The notes under the pieces are model-generated. The model searched no databases. It was given only the letters and a program-made list of their open reading frames with translations, and was not told where the DNA came from. Source: Nocardia blacklockiae (GTDB lineage Bacteria > Actinomycetota > Actinomycetes > Mycobacteriales > Mycobacteriaceae). From it: a stretch of DNA of 64,000 nt. Both the position numbers and the translations under genes were made by a program. This document shows positions 44,515-53,898 of this stretch, piece by piece. Numbering within the stretch: position 1 is the first letter of the stretch; every line of letters begins with the position of its first letter. The stretch spans positions 186,001 through 250,000 of the forward strand of contig NZ_JADLRJ010000006.1 of NCBI RefSeq assembly GCF_015477355.1, written 5' to 3'.

Positions 44515-44589
44515 GTGAGCGAGCGCAGCGAGCGAATCGACGACGCAGCCCGGTGGGCTGCGCCGACCGTGAGCGAGGCGCGGCCGTGA
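44515..44589 (+). CDS. Short SERSER leader ORF coupled to ispG
   Basis: A 24-codon ORF begins [14 protein letters not shown] and ends VSEARP. Its TGA overlaps the ispG GTG in the arrangement GTGA. It shares the first seven codons (SERSER) with the leader of the DUF2469 gene and, like it, carries a mid-ORF hairpin (GCAGCCC-GGT-GGGCTGC, perfect 7-bp stem). A moderate purine-rich site (AAAGTAGG) lies upstream. The overlap suggests reinitiation at ispG. Confidence 0.65.
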   Translation: MSERSERIDDAARWAAPTVSEARP

Positions 44590-45740
44590 GCGGTGCCATC
44601 GCATTGGGTATACCGTCCGCACCGGCGGCGGTTCTCGCGCCCCGGCGGAAGACTCGCCAGCTACAGGTGGGCAAGGTCGGGGTCGGCAGTGATTTCCCGG
44701 TGTCGGTGCAGTCGATGACGACCACCAAGACCCACGACGTGAATTCGACCCTGCAGCAGATCGCGGAACTCACCGCGTCGGGCTGCGACATCGTGCGGGT
44801 GGCCTGCCCGCGCCAGGAGGACGCCGACGCGCTGGCCGCGATCGCCAAGAAGTCCCCCATCCCGGTGATCGCCGACATCCACTTCCAGCCCCGCTACATC
44901 TTCGCCGCGATCGAGGCCGGCTGTGCCGCGGTGCGCGTGAACCCCGGCAACATCAAGGAATTCGACGGACGCGTCAAGGAGGTCGCGAAGGCGGCCGGCG
45001 ACGCGGGCATCCCGATCCGCATCGGCGTCAACGCGGGCTCGCTGGACAAGCGGATGCTGGAGAAATACGGCAAGGCCACCCCCGAGGCGCTGGTGGAGTC
45101 GGCGCTGTGGGAGGCGGGCCTGTTCGAGGAGCACGGCTTCGGCGATATCAAGATCTCGGTCAAGCACAACGACCCGGTGATCATGGTGGAGGCCTACCGG
45201 CAGCTGGCCGCGCGGTGCGACTACCCGCTGCACCTGGGCGTCACCGAGGCCGGCCCGGCCTTCCAGGGCACCATCAAGTCCGCGGTCGCGTTCGGCGCGC
45301 TGCTCAGCGAGGGCATCGGCGACACGATCCGGGTGTCGCTGTCCGCGCCGCCCGCCGAGGAGGTGAAGGTCGGCAACCAGATCCTGCAGTCGCTGAACCT
45401 GCGCCCGCGCAAGCTCGAGATCGTGTCCTGCCCGTCCTGCGGGCGCGCCCAGGTCGACGTGTACACGCTGGCCAACGAGGTCACCGCCGGGCTCGAGGGC
45501 ATGGAGGTGCCGCTGCGGGTGGCCGTGATGGGCTGCGTGGTGAACGGACCGGGCGAGGCGCGCGAGGCCGACCTGGGCGTCGCGTCCGGCAACGGCAAGG
45601 GCCAGATCTTCGTCAAGGGCGAGGTGATCAAGACCGTTCCCGAGCACCAGATCGTGGAGACCCTCATCGAAGAGGCGATGCGCATCGCCGAGGGCATGAG
45701 CGATGCCGGCGAGGGCGAGCCGGTTGTCACCGTCGGATAG
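44586..45740 (+). CDS. ispG: 4-hydroxy-3-methylbut-2-enyl diphosphate synthase (flavodoxin)
   Basis: IspG (GcpE) is the iron-sulfur enzyme that forms HMBPP in the MEP pathway. Landmarks are the TIM-barrel N-terminus ([25 protein letters not shown]), [11 protein letters not shown], and the C-terminal 4Fe-4S domain with cysteines in [11 protein letters not shown] and the conserved [14 protein letters not shown]. Length is 384 aa. It starts inside the leader ORF's stop. Dxr (two steps above) is 4 kb upstream. Confidence 0.96.
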   Translation: MSGAIALGIPSAPAAVLAPRRKTRQLQVGKVGVGSDFPVSVQSMTTTKTHDVNSTLQQIAELTASGCDIVRVACPRQEDADALAAIAKKSPIPVIADIHFQPRYIFAAIEAGCAAVRVNPGNIKEFDGRVKEVAKAAGDAGIPIRIGVNAGSLDKRMLEKYGKATPEALVESALWEAGLFEEHGFGDIKISVKHNDPVIMVEAYRQLAARCDYPLHLGVTEAGPAFQGTIKSAVAFGALLSEGIGDTIRVSLSAPPAEEVKVGNQILQSLNLRPRKLEIVSCPSCGRAQVDVYTLANEVTAGLEGMEVPLRVAVMGCVVNGPGEAREADLGVASGNGKGQIFVKGEVIKTVPEHQIVETLIEEAMRIAEGMSDAGEGEPVVTVG

Positions 45741-45809
45741 CCGTCGCGCGCGGGTGGTCGCGCCCTCGATCACCAAACAGCAGCGTGTTCGCGATGTTCG
45801 TGGCAGGCT

Positions 45810-46679
45810 GTGAACGTGCGGAGTGTGCTGGAGCCGAGCCGCCGGACGCGGATCTCCGGAGCCCGCCAGCTCGCCAATCGCGATCTGGCACAGGTACAAG
45901 AAGTACTGGACACCGATCCGGTGGCCAGCTGTATGGTCGCCGCGCGACTGCAGGAGTACGGCCTGGACAACCGGGGCGGCCAGGGTGAACTGTGGAGTCG
46001 CGGCGGTCCGGCCGTATCGCTGTGCTTCTCGGGCGCGAATCTGGTGCCGCTGCGCGGCGGCCCCGACGATCTGCGCGCCTTCGCCGAGCGCGCGGCGCGC
46101 TGGCCCCGATTGTGCTCGTCGGTGGTGGGTCGGCAAGAGCTGGCGCTGCCGCTGTGGGAGCTGCTGGCCGACCGCTGGGGTCCCGCCCGTGAACTGCGCG
46201 CCGACCAGCCGCTGCTGGCGCTGGACGGTCCCGCCTACGCGGTGCCCGACCCGCGGGTGCGGCGGGTGCGTCCCGACGAACTGGACCGCTATCTGATCGC
46301 GGCCGTCGCGATGTTCACCGAGGAGATCGGCGTGGATCCGCGCGCGGGCGACGGCGGCCGCAGCTATCGGCGGCGGGTGGCGAGCCTGATCCAGGCGGGC
46401 CGAGCGTGGGCGCGCTTCGAGGACGGCGTGGTCGTCTACAAGGCCGAGGTGGGCGCGGTGTCGCGGCGCACGGGCCAGATCCAGGGCGTCTGGGTGCATC
46501 CGGAATGGCGGGGGCGCGGCCTGGGCACCTCGGGCACGGCCGCGGTGGCCAACGCGGTGGTCGCCTCGGGGCGCACCGCGAGCCTCTACGTGAACTGCTA
46601 CAACGAGGCGGCGCGGCGCGCCTACGCGAAGGTCGGATTCCGCCAGGTCGCCACGTTCGCAACGGTTCTGGTCGACTGA
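45810..46679 (+). CDS. GNAT family N-acetyltransferase (DUF4081)
   Basis: This 289-residue protein has an N-terminal DUF4081 region and a C-terminal GNAT acetyl-CoA-binding fold; the pantetheine-binding motif is VHPEWRGRGLGTSGTAAV, and YVNCYNEAARRAYAKVGF follows. It corresponds to the acetyltransferase next to ispG in mycobacteria (Rv2867c). The substrate is unknown. The start is GTG at 45810. Confidence 0.9.
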   Translation: MNVRSVLEPSRRTRISGARQLANRDLAQVQEVLDTDPVASCMVAARLQEYGLDNRGGQGELWSRGGPAVSLCFSGANLVPLRGGPDDLRAFAERAARWPRLCSSVVGRQELALPLWELLADRWGPARELRADQPLLALDGPAYAVPDPRVRRVRPDELDRYLIAAVAMFTEEIGVDPRAGDGGRSYRRRVASLIQAGRAWARFEDGVVVYKAEVGAVSRRTGQIQGVWVHPEWRGRGLGTSGTAAVANAVVASGRTASLYVNCYNEAARRAYAKVGFRQVATFATVLVD

Positions 46680-46752
46680 CACCCGGGTGATCGGCGCGCC
46701 GCACCGTGTGTCGCCCCGGTTGCGCGCGGTTGGCTGATTACCATCGCAATCG

Positions 46753-48576
46753 ATGTCGACATCCGAAAGACGTTGTGCGCGACGCGGGCTCGGGCGGGGC
46801 CGCCGCACGGCCGCGCTGCTGGCGGTGGCGATCGCGCTCGCGGCGAGCGGATGTGGATCCCGATCGCAGGGCCCCGTGCCCGCCGCCGACGACTTCCTCG
46901 CCGCGCTCGCCCGCCACGACGTGCGGGCCGCGGGCGAACTCACCAACCAGCCCGACAAGGCAAGCGCCGCACTGGCTTCGGCGTGGGACAGGCTGCAGGC
47001 CGAGCGGCTCACCGCGCACACGGGCGACGCGCGGGTCACCGGCGACACCGCCACCGTCGACTACACCTACCGCTGGCAGCTGCCGAAGAACCGGGTGTGG
47101 ACCTACACCGGGCAGTTGCAGATGGGCCGCAGCGACGGCCGCTGGCAGGTCCGCTGGACCGCCTCGGACATTCACCCCAAACTCGGCGACACCCAGACCC
47201 TGGAACTGCGCGCCACGCCGGCCCCGCGCGCCCGGGTGAACGAACGGTCCGGCAGCGATGTGCTGATTCCCGGTACGGTGCACCCGATCTCGTTCACCGC
47301 GAGCGCCGCACCCGACCCGGGCTACGTGGCCGCGACCCTGGCCGAGACGCTGCACGGCTTCGACGCGGACCTGACCCCGCAGTCCGTCCTCGCCGCCGCG
47401 CGCACCGGCCCGTATACCGTTGCGACCCTGACCGATTGGGAGTTCGACCAGGTCTCCGAGGACCTGCTCGGGCTGCCCGGCGTGCGCATCGGCACCCAGG
47501 CCGACCTGGTCGCCGTCGACCGTCACTTCGCCCCCGACCTGATGACGCAGGTGCGCAAGACCGTCGCCGACGAGGTGGACGGCAAGGCGGGCTGGAGCGT
47601 GGTCACCACCAACGCCAACGGCGCCGACGTCGACGTGCTCCAGGAGGTGGATCCACAACCGGCCCCGTCGTTCTCGCTGAGTATCGACCGCACCGTCCAG
47701 AACGCCGCGCAACGCGCAGTCGACGCGCGCACCGAACAGGCCATGATGGTGGTGCTGCAACCGTCGACCGGCGCGGTGCTCGCGGTGGCGCAGAACAAGG
47801 CGGCCGACGCCGACGGCCCCGTCGCCACGTCCGGGCTGTACCCGCCCGGCTCCACGTTCAAGACGGTGACGGCGGCCGCGGCGATGGCCGAGGGGATCGC
47901 GACGCCGGAGACCGTGGTGCCGTGCCCGAGCCGGATCGTGATCGGGGAGCGCACCATTCCCAACTACGAGCTGTTCACCATCGGTGACGCGCCGATGGCG
48001 ACCGCCTACGAACGCTCCTGCAACACCGCGTTCGCGAAGATCGCCAGCGAATTGCCGCCGGACGCGCTCACCGCCGCGGCGGCCCGATTCGGGATCGGCC
48101 CGGACTACACGGTGGCCGGGCTGCCGACCGTGTCGGGTTCGGTGCCGCGAGCGGCGGAGCAGGTGCTGCGCACCGAGAACGGCATCGGGCAGGGCAAGGT
48201 GGTGGCGAGCCCGTTCGGGATGGCGTTGGTCGCCGCGACGGTGGCGCACGGCTCGGCCCCGACGCCGTATCTGATCGCCGGGCACGAGACGAAGGTCGAG
48301 GGCGAACGCCCGCCGCTGTCGCCGCAGGTGGCCGAGGGACTGCGGATGATGATGCGCAAGGTGGTCACCGGCGGCACGGCCGAGCGGATCGCCGACCAGG
48401 GCGAGGTGTACGGCAAGACCGGGGAGGCGGAGGTGGAGGGCGGCTCGCATTCCTGGTTCATCGGCTACCGCGGGGACATGGCGTTCGCGACGCTGCTCGT
48501 GCGCGGCGGGAGTTCGGATCACGCGGTGGCCGTCACGCGCGACATGCTGGCCGCGCTGCCGCCCGGAACGGCGTAA
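46753..48576 (+). CDS. Penicillin-binding lipoprotein (transpeptidase)
   Basis: This class B penicillin-binding protein has a lipoprotein signal peptide with the lipobox AASGC, an NTF2-like MecA-N domain (about 45-165), a dimerisation domain and a transpeptidase domain. The active site is Ser367 in STFK, with SCN at 422-424 and KTG at 555-557. Length is 607 aa. The mycobacterial counterpart beside ispG is Rv2864c. It crosslinks peptidoglycan at the outer membrane face. A bidirectional hairpin lies downstream. Confidence 0.94.
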   Translation: MSTSERRCARRGLGRGRRTAALLAVAIALAASGCGSRSQGPVPAADDFLAALARHDVRAAGELTNQPDKASAALASAWDRLQAERLTAHTGDARVTGDTATVDYTYRWQLPKNRVWTYTGQLQMGRSDGRWQVRWTASDIHPKLGDTQTLELRATPAPRARVNERSGSDVLIPGTVHPISFTASAAPDPGYVAATLAETLHGFDADLTPQSVLAAARTGPYTVATLTDWEFDQVSEDLLGLPGVRIGTQADLVAVDRHFAPDLMTQVRKTVADEVDGKAGWSVVTTNANGADVDVLQEVDPQPAPSFSLSIDRTVQNAAQRAVDARTEQAMMVVLQPSTGAVLAVAQNKAADADGPVATSGLYPPGSTFKTVTAAAAMAEGIATPETVVPCPSRIVIGERTIPNYELFTIGDAPMATAYERSCNTAFAKIASELPPDALTAAAARFGIGPDYTVAGLPTVSGSVPRAAEQVLRTENGIGQGKVVASPFGMALVAATVAHGSAPTPYLIAGHETKVEGERPPLSPQVAEGLRMMMRKVVTGGTAERIADQGEVYGKTGEAEVEGGSHSWFIGYRGDMAFATLLVRGGSSDHAVAVTRDMLAALPPGTA

Positions 48577-48679
48577 TCGGAGCGGGCGTACCGATATTCG
48601 CCCGGGGCTCCGAAGAATACGTTTCTCGGCGGCTACAGCATTTCCCGGATGAATGTGGAAAACCTCTGGCAAATGGCGA

Positions 48680-48714
48680 CGACCGGATGCCTGACGGTGT
48701 GAGGCATCCGGTCG
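48680..48714. terminator. Bidirectional hairpin terminator
   Basis: Arms CGACCGGATGCCT and AGGCATCCGGTCG pair perfectly over 13 bases with a 9-base loop. It lies between two convergent genes, the PBP and the small secreted peptide, so it may end both transcripts. Confidence 0.75.
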
Positions 48715-48745
48715 CCGGGTCGCAAGCAGGGTGTTCGGTCGTCGT

Positions 48746-48901
48746 TTATGGCGAGTGCACCTCCATTCCACTCGTCGCCGTCGAGGCGGTGTGCTCGACA
48801 GGGGAGGTGGCTCCGGCCGAGGCGTCGCCGAGCAGTTCTACCGCACCCGTGCCGGCCAAGAGCATCCCCGCGGTGATCAGGGTGAGCGTCGAACGCTTCA
48901 T
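48746..48901 (-). CDS. Small secreted peptide (51 aa)
   Basis: The ATG has AAGGGAGAAGACC upstream, a good ribosome-binding site. The peptide starts MKRSTLTLITAGMLLAGTGA, a clear signal sequence, and cleavage near ASA would leave about 22 residues rich in Thr and Ser (GATSPVEHTASTATSGME). No Cys is present, so it is not a lipoprotein or a disulfide peptide. I do not recognise a family. It is short enough to be missed by ordinary gene callers. Confidence 0.7.
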   Translation of the reverse strand: MKRSTLTLITAGMLLAGTGAVELLGDASAGATSPVEHTASTATSGMEVHSP

Positions 48902-49076
48902 GGTCTTCTCCCTTGTGGGTGAGCGAGATCCAATGGGCTCGAACTAGAGGTCGCCGACTGTCCGCCGACTCGACGACGGTAGAACGCGAGCAACTTCCGA
49001 GACAACCCCTCGGTGCGCAATAGCACAGGTCTCGGAATTCATGCCGCAGGTCACGGGCGTGTCGGTGACCTTTTTG

Positions 49077-49589
49077 TTATTCGGCGCGGTGCAGACTCGC
49101 GGCGAGATGATGCTGTTTCGGCTGGCCGACGGCCGCCATGCGCAGCGTGTAATCGATGGTGTCGCCCGAGAGCCGCAGCGACCGGCCCAGCGCGGTCACC
49201 AGTTTGGCGGTGGTCGAGCGGCCGATGTGGGTCGAGTCCAGTTCCAGGCGCAGGCCGCCGTCGGCGAGGGCGACGCGGCCCTCGCAGATCTCGGTGATCC
49301 CGGTGGGATGGGCGAGGATCAATTCGATGCGGTCCGGGCCCGCGGAGCGCAGGTAGCCGGTCTCGGCGTGCAGCGAGCGGCCGTCGCCGGCGTGCCGGGT
49401 GCGCTGGCGGTAGGTGAGGAACGGCCGGCCGACGTGACCGAAGTGGATCTCCTCGTGGTAGTCGAACGACTCGATCGTCGGATACTCCCCGTGTCCGGAG
49501 CCGCGCCAGGTGCCCAGCAGCGGGGCGAGGTGGGCGATATCGGGATGGGGCGCGACGGGCGGTTGGGGTTCGAGCACGGCGGTCAGCAT
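49077..49589 (-). CDS. Nitrobindin-like heme-binding beta-barrel protein (FABP/DUF1794)
   Basis: This 170-residue protein shows the family signature LLGTWRGSGHGEYPTI (GxWxGxGxGxYPTI) and the heme-pocket end DYTLRMAAVGQPKQHHLAASL, where a His coordinates heme. Mycobacterial members (Rv2717c-type) bind heme and nitric oxide and isomerise peroxynitrite. There is no signal peptide. It is divergent from the ABC-2 permease pair. Confidence 0.9.
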   Translation of the reverse strand: MLTAVLEPQPPVAPHPDIAHLAPLLGTWRGSGHGEYPTIESFDYHEEIHFGHVGRPFLTYRQRTRHAGDGRSLHAETGYLRSAGPDRIELILAHPTGITEICEGRVALADGGLRLELDSTHIGRSTTAKLVTALGRSLRLSGDTIDYTLRMAAVGQPKQHHLAASLHRAE

Positions 49590-49822
49590 AGTGGCCCCGC
49601 CGCGTGCCGGTGCGGCGACGACGCGCCCGTGCGCGCCGAATCCCCGTGACCCCGCTTGACAAGATCCGTCGCGCGGCGGCTCGCACGAGCGTGAACTGCG
49701 GCGACGTGCCGGCGCCGCCGGACACGCCCGGTTCGGCGAGGCCGTCGAACGATGTCGGTGTTTCCGGCGGTATGTCTGGTGAGATGGGATGAACTGCCGT
49801 CCGCGCCGAAGGGTCGTGCACG

Positions 49823-50647
49823 ATGGGGATCGATGTGACAGTGCGGGCCGGTCCGGCGTTCCGGCGCTCGGCGCTGCGTCAGTGCTGGGTGCTGGCGGCG
49901 CGGCTGGTCCGGCCCTCGCTGCGCAACGGCGAGGTGGTGACCGCGCTGCTGTCGCCGGCGGTGTTCACCGTCGGCTTCTACGTGCCGCTGAACCGCGTGA
50001 TGGGCTTCGCCGGACACGGGCTGAGCAGCTACGCGCAGTTCCTGATGCCGATGATCGTGATGCAGGCGGTGGCGTTCTGCGGGACCGCGGCGGCGTTCCG
50101 GGCCGCCACCGACGCCCGCGACGGGCTCGACACCCGCTTCGCGACGATGCCGATGCCCGCGGCGACGCCGCTGGCCGCGCGGACCGTCGCGGCGCTGTAT
50201 CGCACGGCCGTGGCGCTGGCGGCGGCGCTGGTGTGCGGCTACGTGATCGGATTCCGGTTCTACGGCGGCGGGTGGCAGACTGCCGGATTCCTCGGTTTCG
50301 CCCTGCTGCTCGGGCTGATGCTGTGCGAGCTCGGCGATCTGCTCGGCGCGCTGTCGAAGAGTCCCGAGGCGACCACGCAGGTGCTGGTGCTGCCGCAGCT
50401 GATCCTGGGCATGGTGTCCACCGGGTTCGCGCCCGCGAGCCAATTCCCGAGCTGGATACAGGGTTTCGCGCGCGATCAGCCGGTGTCGCAGTTCATCGGC
50501 ACGCTGCGGGTGCTGGCGGGCGACCGGTCCGGGCGGGCCGGGACGGTGGGCTGGGCGACGGTCGGACCCGGGTTGGGCTGGACGCTGGCCGGGCTGCTCT
50601 GCTTCGGCGGTGCGTCGGTGCTGGTGGCCGTGCGGAGGCACCGGTGA
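49823..50647 (+). CDS. ABC-2 type transporter permease 1
   Basis: This 274-residue membrane protein has six hydrophobic segments and the ABC-2 layout (RNGEVVTALLSPAVFTVGFYV, MPMIVMQAVAFCG, VLPQLILGMVSTGFAPASQFPSW). It resembles DrrB/DrrC-type drug exporters. Its stop overlaps the next permease start (GTGA), so the two are made together. No ATP-binding gene lies beside the pair. Confidence 0.88.
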   Translation: MGIDVTVRAGPAFRRSALRQCWVLAARLVRPSLRNGEVVTALLSPAVFTVGFYVPLNRVMGFAGHGLSSYAQFLMPMIVMQAVAFCGTAAAFRAATDARDGLDTRFATMPMPAATPLAARTVAALYRTAVALAAALVCGYVIGFRFYGGGWQTAGFLGFALLLGLMLCELGDLLGALSKSPEATTQVLVLPQLILGMVSTGFAPASQFPSWIQGFARDQPVSQFIGTLRVLAGDRSGRAGTVGWATVGPGLGWTLAGLLCFGGASVLVAVRRHR

Positions 50648-51477
50648 GCGCGGGCGGCGTGCCGGCCACCGCGGCCGCTGAGCTGCCGCCGATCTCGTTC
50701 CGGACCGAGACGTGGCGACTGCTGGTGCCGCAGACCGTGATTCAGACCCGGCGGCTGCTGATCCGCTGGCGCCGTGACCCGTTGACGATGGCGCAGTCGC
50801 TGTTGTTCCCGGCGCTGCTGCTGGTGATGCTGAATACCGTGCTGGGCCGCCAGATCTCGGCGTTCTCCGGAGCCGACGCCCTGTACGGGTCGGTGCCGAT
50901 GGTGACGCTGGTGTCGGTGATGTCGGGGTCGCTGGCCGGTGCGATCACCCTGGGCCGCGAACGCGACGACGGCCTGCTGGCGCGGTTCTGGGTGCTGCCG
51001 GTACACCGCGCGTCGGGACTGCTGGCGCGCATTCTCGCCGAAGGCGCGCGCATCCTGGCCTGCACACTGGTGCTGTTCGCCGTCGGCGTGGCGCTGGGAT
51101 TCCGGTTCCGGCAAGGCTTTCCGGCCGCGCTGGCGCTGCTCGCGGTGCCGCTGCTGTACGGGTTGGCGTTCGCGACGGTGGTGACCGCGGTGGCCTCCTG
51201 GAGCGCCAAACCCGCTCTGGTGGAGGCGATCTCGCTGGGATCCTCGCTGATGATGTTCTTCTCCACCGGATTCGTGCCGCTGGCCGCCTACCCGGCGTGG
51301 GCGAAGCCGATCGTCGCGCATCAGCCGATGTCGTACGCGGTCGACGCCATGCGCGGACTGTCGCTCGGCGGACCGGTGCGGGCCCCGCTGCTGGCGACGA
51401 CCGCCTGGTCGGCGGGCGCGGTGGTGCTGTTCGCGGTGCCCGCGGTGCTCGGCTACACGCGTGCCAGCCGGCGGTGA
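50644..51477 (+). CDS. ABC-2 type transporter permease 2
   Basis: This 277-residue ABC-2 permease shows RRLLIRWRRDPLTMAQSLLFPALLLVML, GRERDDGLLARFWVLPV and STGFVPLAAYPAWAKPIVAHQPMSYAVDAMRGL, the last being a DrrB-like motif. Its GTG overlaps the stop of the first permease by four bases. The expected ATPase is missing nearby, so it may use one encoded elsewhere. It meets the XRE regulator tail-to-tail, three bases apart. Confidence 0.9.
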   Translation: MSAGGVPATAAAELPPISFRTETWRLLVPQTVIQTRRLLIRWRRDPLTMAQSLLFPALLLVMLNTVLGRQISAFSGADALYGSVPMVTLVSVMSGSLAGAITLGRERDDGLLARFWVLPVHRASGLLARILAEGARILACTLVLFAVGVALGFRFRQGFPAALALLAVPLLYGLAFATVVTAVASWSAKPALVEAISLGSSLMMFFSTGFVPLAAYPAWAKPIVAHQPMSYAVDAMRGLSLGGPVRAPLLATTAWSAGAVVLFAVPAVLGYTRASRR

Positions 51478-51480
51478 GCG

Positions 51481-52341
51481 CTAGCGCAGATCGTCGGCGA
51501 CGCGAGCCATCAGCGCCGTCGAGTCGCGCGGGCTCAGCGCCATCGCGCGCAACTGGTCGAACATCACCCCGAAACGGCGGATCTCGTTGTGCCCCTCCAC
51601 GATATCGTCACCGGCGATGCCCTCGACGTAGACCAGTTCGGGGTCGGCCGGATCGTGGAAGTCGAGCAGGACGAACGAGCCCACCATGGCGGGGTGCGCG
51701 CCCGCGTCGAACGGCAGCACCTGCAGGATGACGTTGCGCTTCTCCGACTCCTCCACCAGCCGCAGCAACTGCCCGCGCATGACCTCGCGGCCGCCGACCA
51801 CACGCCGGATGGCCGCCTCGTCGAGCACCACCCACAGCTCCAGCGGCTCCTCCTTGGCGAGCAGCTTCGCGCGTTCGAAGCGGGCGCGCAGGCGCTGCTC
51901 GATGACCGACGTCTCCACCTTCGGCATCGCCGTGTCCAGCACCGCCCACGCGTATTGCTCGGTCTGTAACAGGCCGGGGATGAAGGAGGTCTGGAACAGT
52001 CGCGCCGACAGCGCCTCGGTCTCGAAGTTGATGTAGGCCGCGTACACCTCCGAGACGGCCGCCTCGAACGGGCGCGACATGCCGGGCTTCTGCGCCTCCT
52101 GCAGCAACTGCAGGGCATCCGATCGCTGCGGTTCCTCGATGCCGTACAGGTCGAGCATCGCCATCAGCGTGCGCCGCTGCGGGCGGGCCTGCGCCGTCTC
52201 GATCCGGTACAGCGTGGTGACGTTGATCCCGGTGCGGGCGCTGACCACCTCCTTGCTGATACCGGCGTGCTCCCGCATCTCCTGTAGCAGCGCCGCCAGC
52301 CTCCTGAGCTGGACTGTCAGCACCGTCCGCTTGCCTGCCAT
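51481..52341 (-). CDS. XRE family transcriptional regulator with DUF5753
   Basis: This 286-residue regulator has an N-terminal Xre/Cro helix-turn-helix (LAALLQEMREHAGISKEVVSARTGINVTTLYRIET) and a C-terminal DUF5753 domain (FQTSFIPGLLQTEQYAWAVL, LWVVLDEAAIRRVVGG, VGSFVLLDFHDPADPELVYVEG). Such WhiJ-like proteins are abundant in actinobacteria and often sit beside a DUF397 gene; none is seen within the flanking 230 bases. Target genes are unknown; the convergent ABC-2 permeases are a possibility. Confidence 0.9.
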   Translation of the reverse strand: MAGKRTVLTVQLRRLAALLQEMREHAGISKEVVSARTGINVTTLYRIETAQARPQRRTLMAMLDLYGIEEPQRSDALQLLQEAQKPGMSRPFEAAVSEVYAAYINFETEALSARLFQTSFIPGLLQTEQYAWAVLDTAMPKVETSVIEQRLRARFERAKLLAKEEPLELWVVLDEAAIRRVVGGREVMRGQLLRLVEESEKRNVILQVLPFDAGAHPAMVGSFVLLDFHDPADPELVYVEGIAGDDIVEGHNEIRRFGVMFDQLRAMALSPRDSTALMARVADDLR

Positions 52342-52523
52342 CGTGCCCGTTCCCCTCTGAACGTGCCGCCGGAAATCCCACCGTCCCGTACGCCCGAGCG
52401 GCACCGTCGGGTCGCCGCGCCGGGCCCTTGTCGTGTCCGAGCATAACCATGTCGGGCGACCGGTTCGTCAAGATCGATCCGGTCCGGAGCCCGCAAACAC
52501 CCGGCTCCCGTGCCGTTTCACGA

Positions 52524-52560
52524 CGCGGCCCCGCCACCGGAGACCGGTGGCGGGGCCGCG
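52524..52560 (-). terminator. 17-bp perfect hairpin after metY
   Basis: The arms CGCGGCCCCGCCACCGG and CCGGTGGCGGGGCCGCG pair over all 17 bases with a three-base loop (AGA). It begins nine bases beyond the metY stop on the minus strand. There is no T-run. Confidence 0.8.
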
Positions 52561-52569
52561 TGGCGAACG

Positions 52570-53898
52570 CTATGCCGAGGCCGCGGCGAAGCCGGTGCGC
52601 AGGTCCTCGAGGATGTCGTCGATGCCCTCGATGCCGACCGCGAGACGGACCAGGCCGGGCGTCACGCCGGAGGCCAGCTGCTCCTCCGGGGTCAGCTGGG
52701 AGTGCGTGGTCGAGGCCGGGTGGATGACCAGCGACCGGACGTCACCGATGTTGGCGACGTGGCTGTGCAGGGTCAGCGCGTCGACGAACTTCTTGCCCGC
52801 GTCCACTCCGCCGGCCAGCTCGAAGCCGATGATCGCGCCGGTTCCCTTGGGCGCCAGCTGCTTTCCGCGCTCGTACCACGGCGAGGACGGCAGGCCCGCG
52901 TACGACACCGAGGTGACTTCCGCACGCTCGGTGAGGAATTCGGCGACCGCCTGGGCGTTCTGTACGTGCCGCTCGACCCGCAGGCTCAGCGTCTCCAGGC
53001 CCTGGCTGATCAGGAACGCGTTGAACGGCGAGATGGCCGAACCGAGATCGCGCAGCAACTGGACCCGGGCCTTGAGCGCGTAGGCGGGCGCGCCCAGCTC
53101 GGCGAAGACCACACCGTGGTAGCTGGGGTCCGGGGTGGTGAAGCCGGGGAAGCGGGACTTGCCCTCGGCGTCGGTGACCGTCCAGTCGAAGGTGCCGCCG
53201 TCGATGATCACGCCGCCGATGGCCGCGCCGTGCCCGCCCAGGTACTTGGTCGCCGAGTGCACCACGACGTCCGCGCCGTGCCGCAGCGGCTGGATCAAGT
53301 ACGGCGTCGGCACGGTGTTGTCGACGATCAGCGGCAGGCCGGCGGTGTGCGCGACCTCGGCGATGCCGGGGATGTCGAGGATGTGGTTCTGCGGGTTGGA
53401 CACCGTCTCGCCGTAGAGCGCCTTGGTGTTCGGGCGGATCGCGGCGCGCCACTGGTCCAGGTCGTCGGGGTCCTCGACGAAGCTGACCTCGACGCCGAGC
53501 TTGGGCAGCGTGTAGTGGAACAGGTTGTACGTGCCGCCGTACAGCCGCGGGCTGGAGACGATGTGGTCACCGGCGTTGGCGATGTTGAGGATCGCGAAGG
53601 TCTCCGCCGCCTGGCCCGACGCCAGCAGCAGCGCCGCGACACCGCCCTCCAGCGCCGCGATCCGCTGCTCCACGGCGTCCTGGGTCGGGTTGATGATGCG
53701 GGTGTAGATGTAGCCGGGCTCGGCGAGGCCGAACAGCGCGGCCGCGTGGTCGGTGTCGCGGAAGGTGTAGGAGGTGGTCTGGTAGATCGGCAGGGCGCGG
53801 GCATTGGTCGTGCCGTCGGGCACCTGGCCCACATGGACCTGCTTCGTCTCGAAGCTCCAGTGCTGGGTCGGGTCGGCCGGTGCGGCGGGATCGGTCAT
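52570..53898 (-). CDS. metY: O-acetylhomoserine sulfhydrylase
   Basis: This 442-residue PLP enzyme makes homocysteine from O-acetylhomoserine and sulfide in methionine synthesis. The PLP-binding lysine is Lys218 in SATKYLGGHGAAIGG. Other motifs are HWSFETKQVHVGQ, YTRIINPTQDAVEQRIAAL, QAAETFAILNIANAGDHIVSS and NPQNHILDIPGIAE. Length and motifs favour MetY over cystathionine gamma-synthase. MetX is not in the window. No S-adenosylmethionine riboswitch core was recognised upstream. Confidence 0.93.
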   Translation of the reverse strand: MTDPAAPADPTQHWSFETKQVHVGQVPDGTTNARALPIYQTTSYTFRDTDHAAALFGLAEPGYIYTRIINPTQDAVEQRIAALEGGVAALLLASGQAAETFAILNIANAGDHIVSSPRLYGGTYNLFHYTLPKLGVEVSFVEDPDDLDQWRAAIRPNTKALYGETVSNPQNHILDIPGIAEVAHTAGLPLIVDNTVPTPYLIQPLRHGADVVVHSATKYLGGHGAAIGGVIIDGGTFDWTVTDAEGKSRFPGFTTPDPSYHGVVFAELGAPAYALKARVQLLRDLGSAISPFNAFLISQGLETLSLRVERHVQNAQAVAEFLTERAEVTSVSYAGLPSSPWYERGKQLAPKGTGAIIGFELAGGVDAGKKFVDALTLHSHVANIGDVRSLVIHPASTTHSQLTPEEQLASGVTPGLVRLAVGIEGIDDILEDLRTGFAAASA

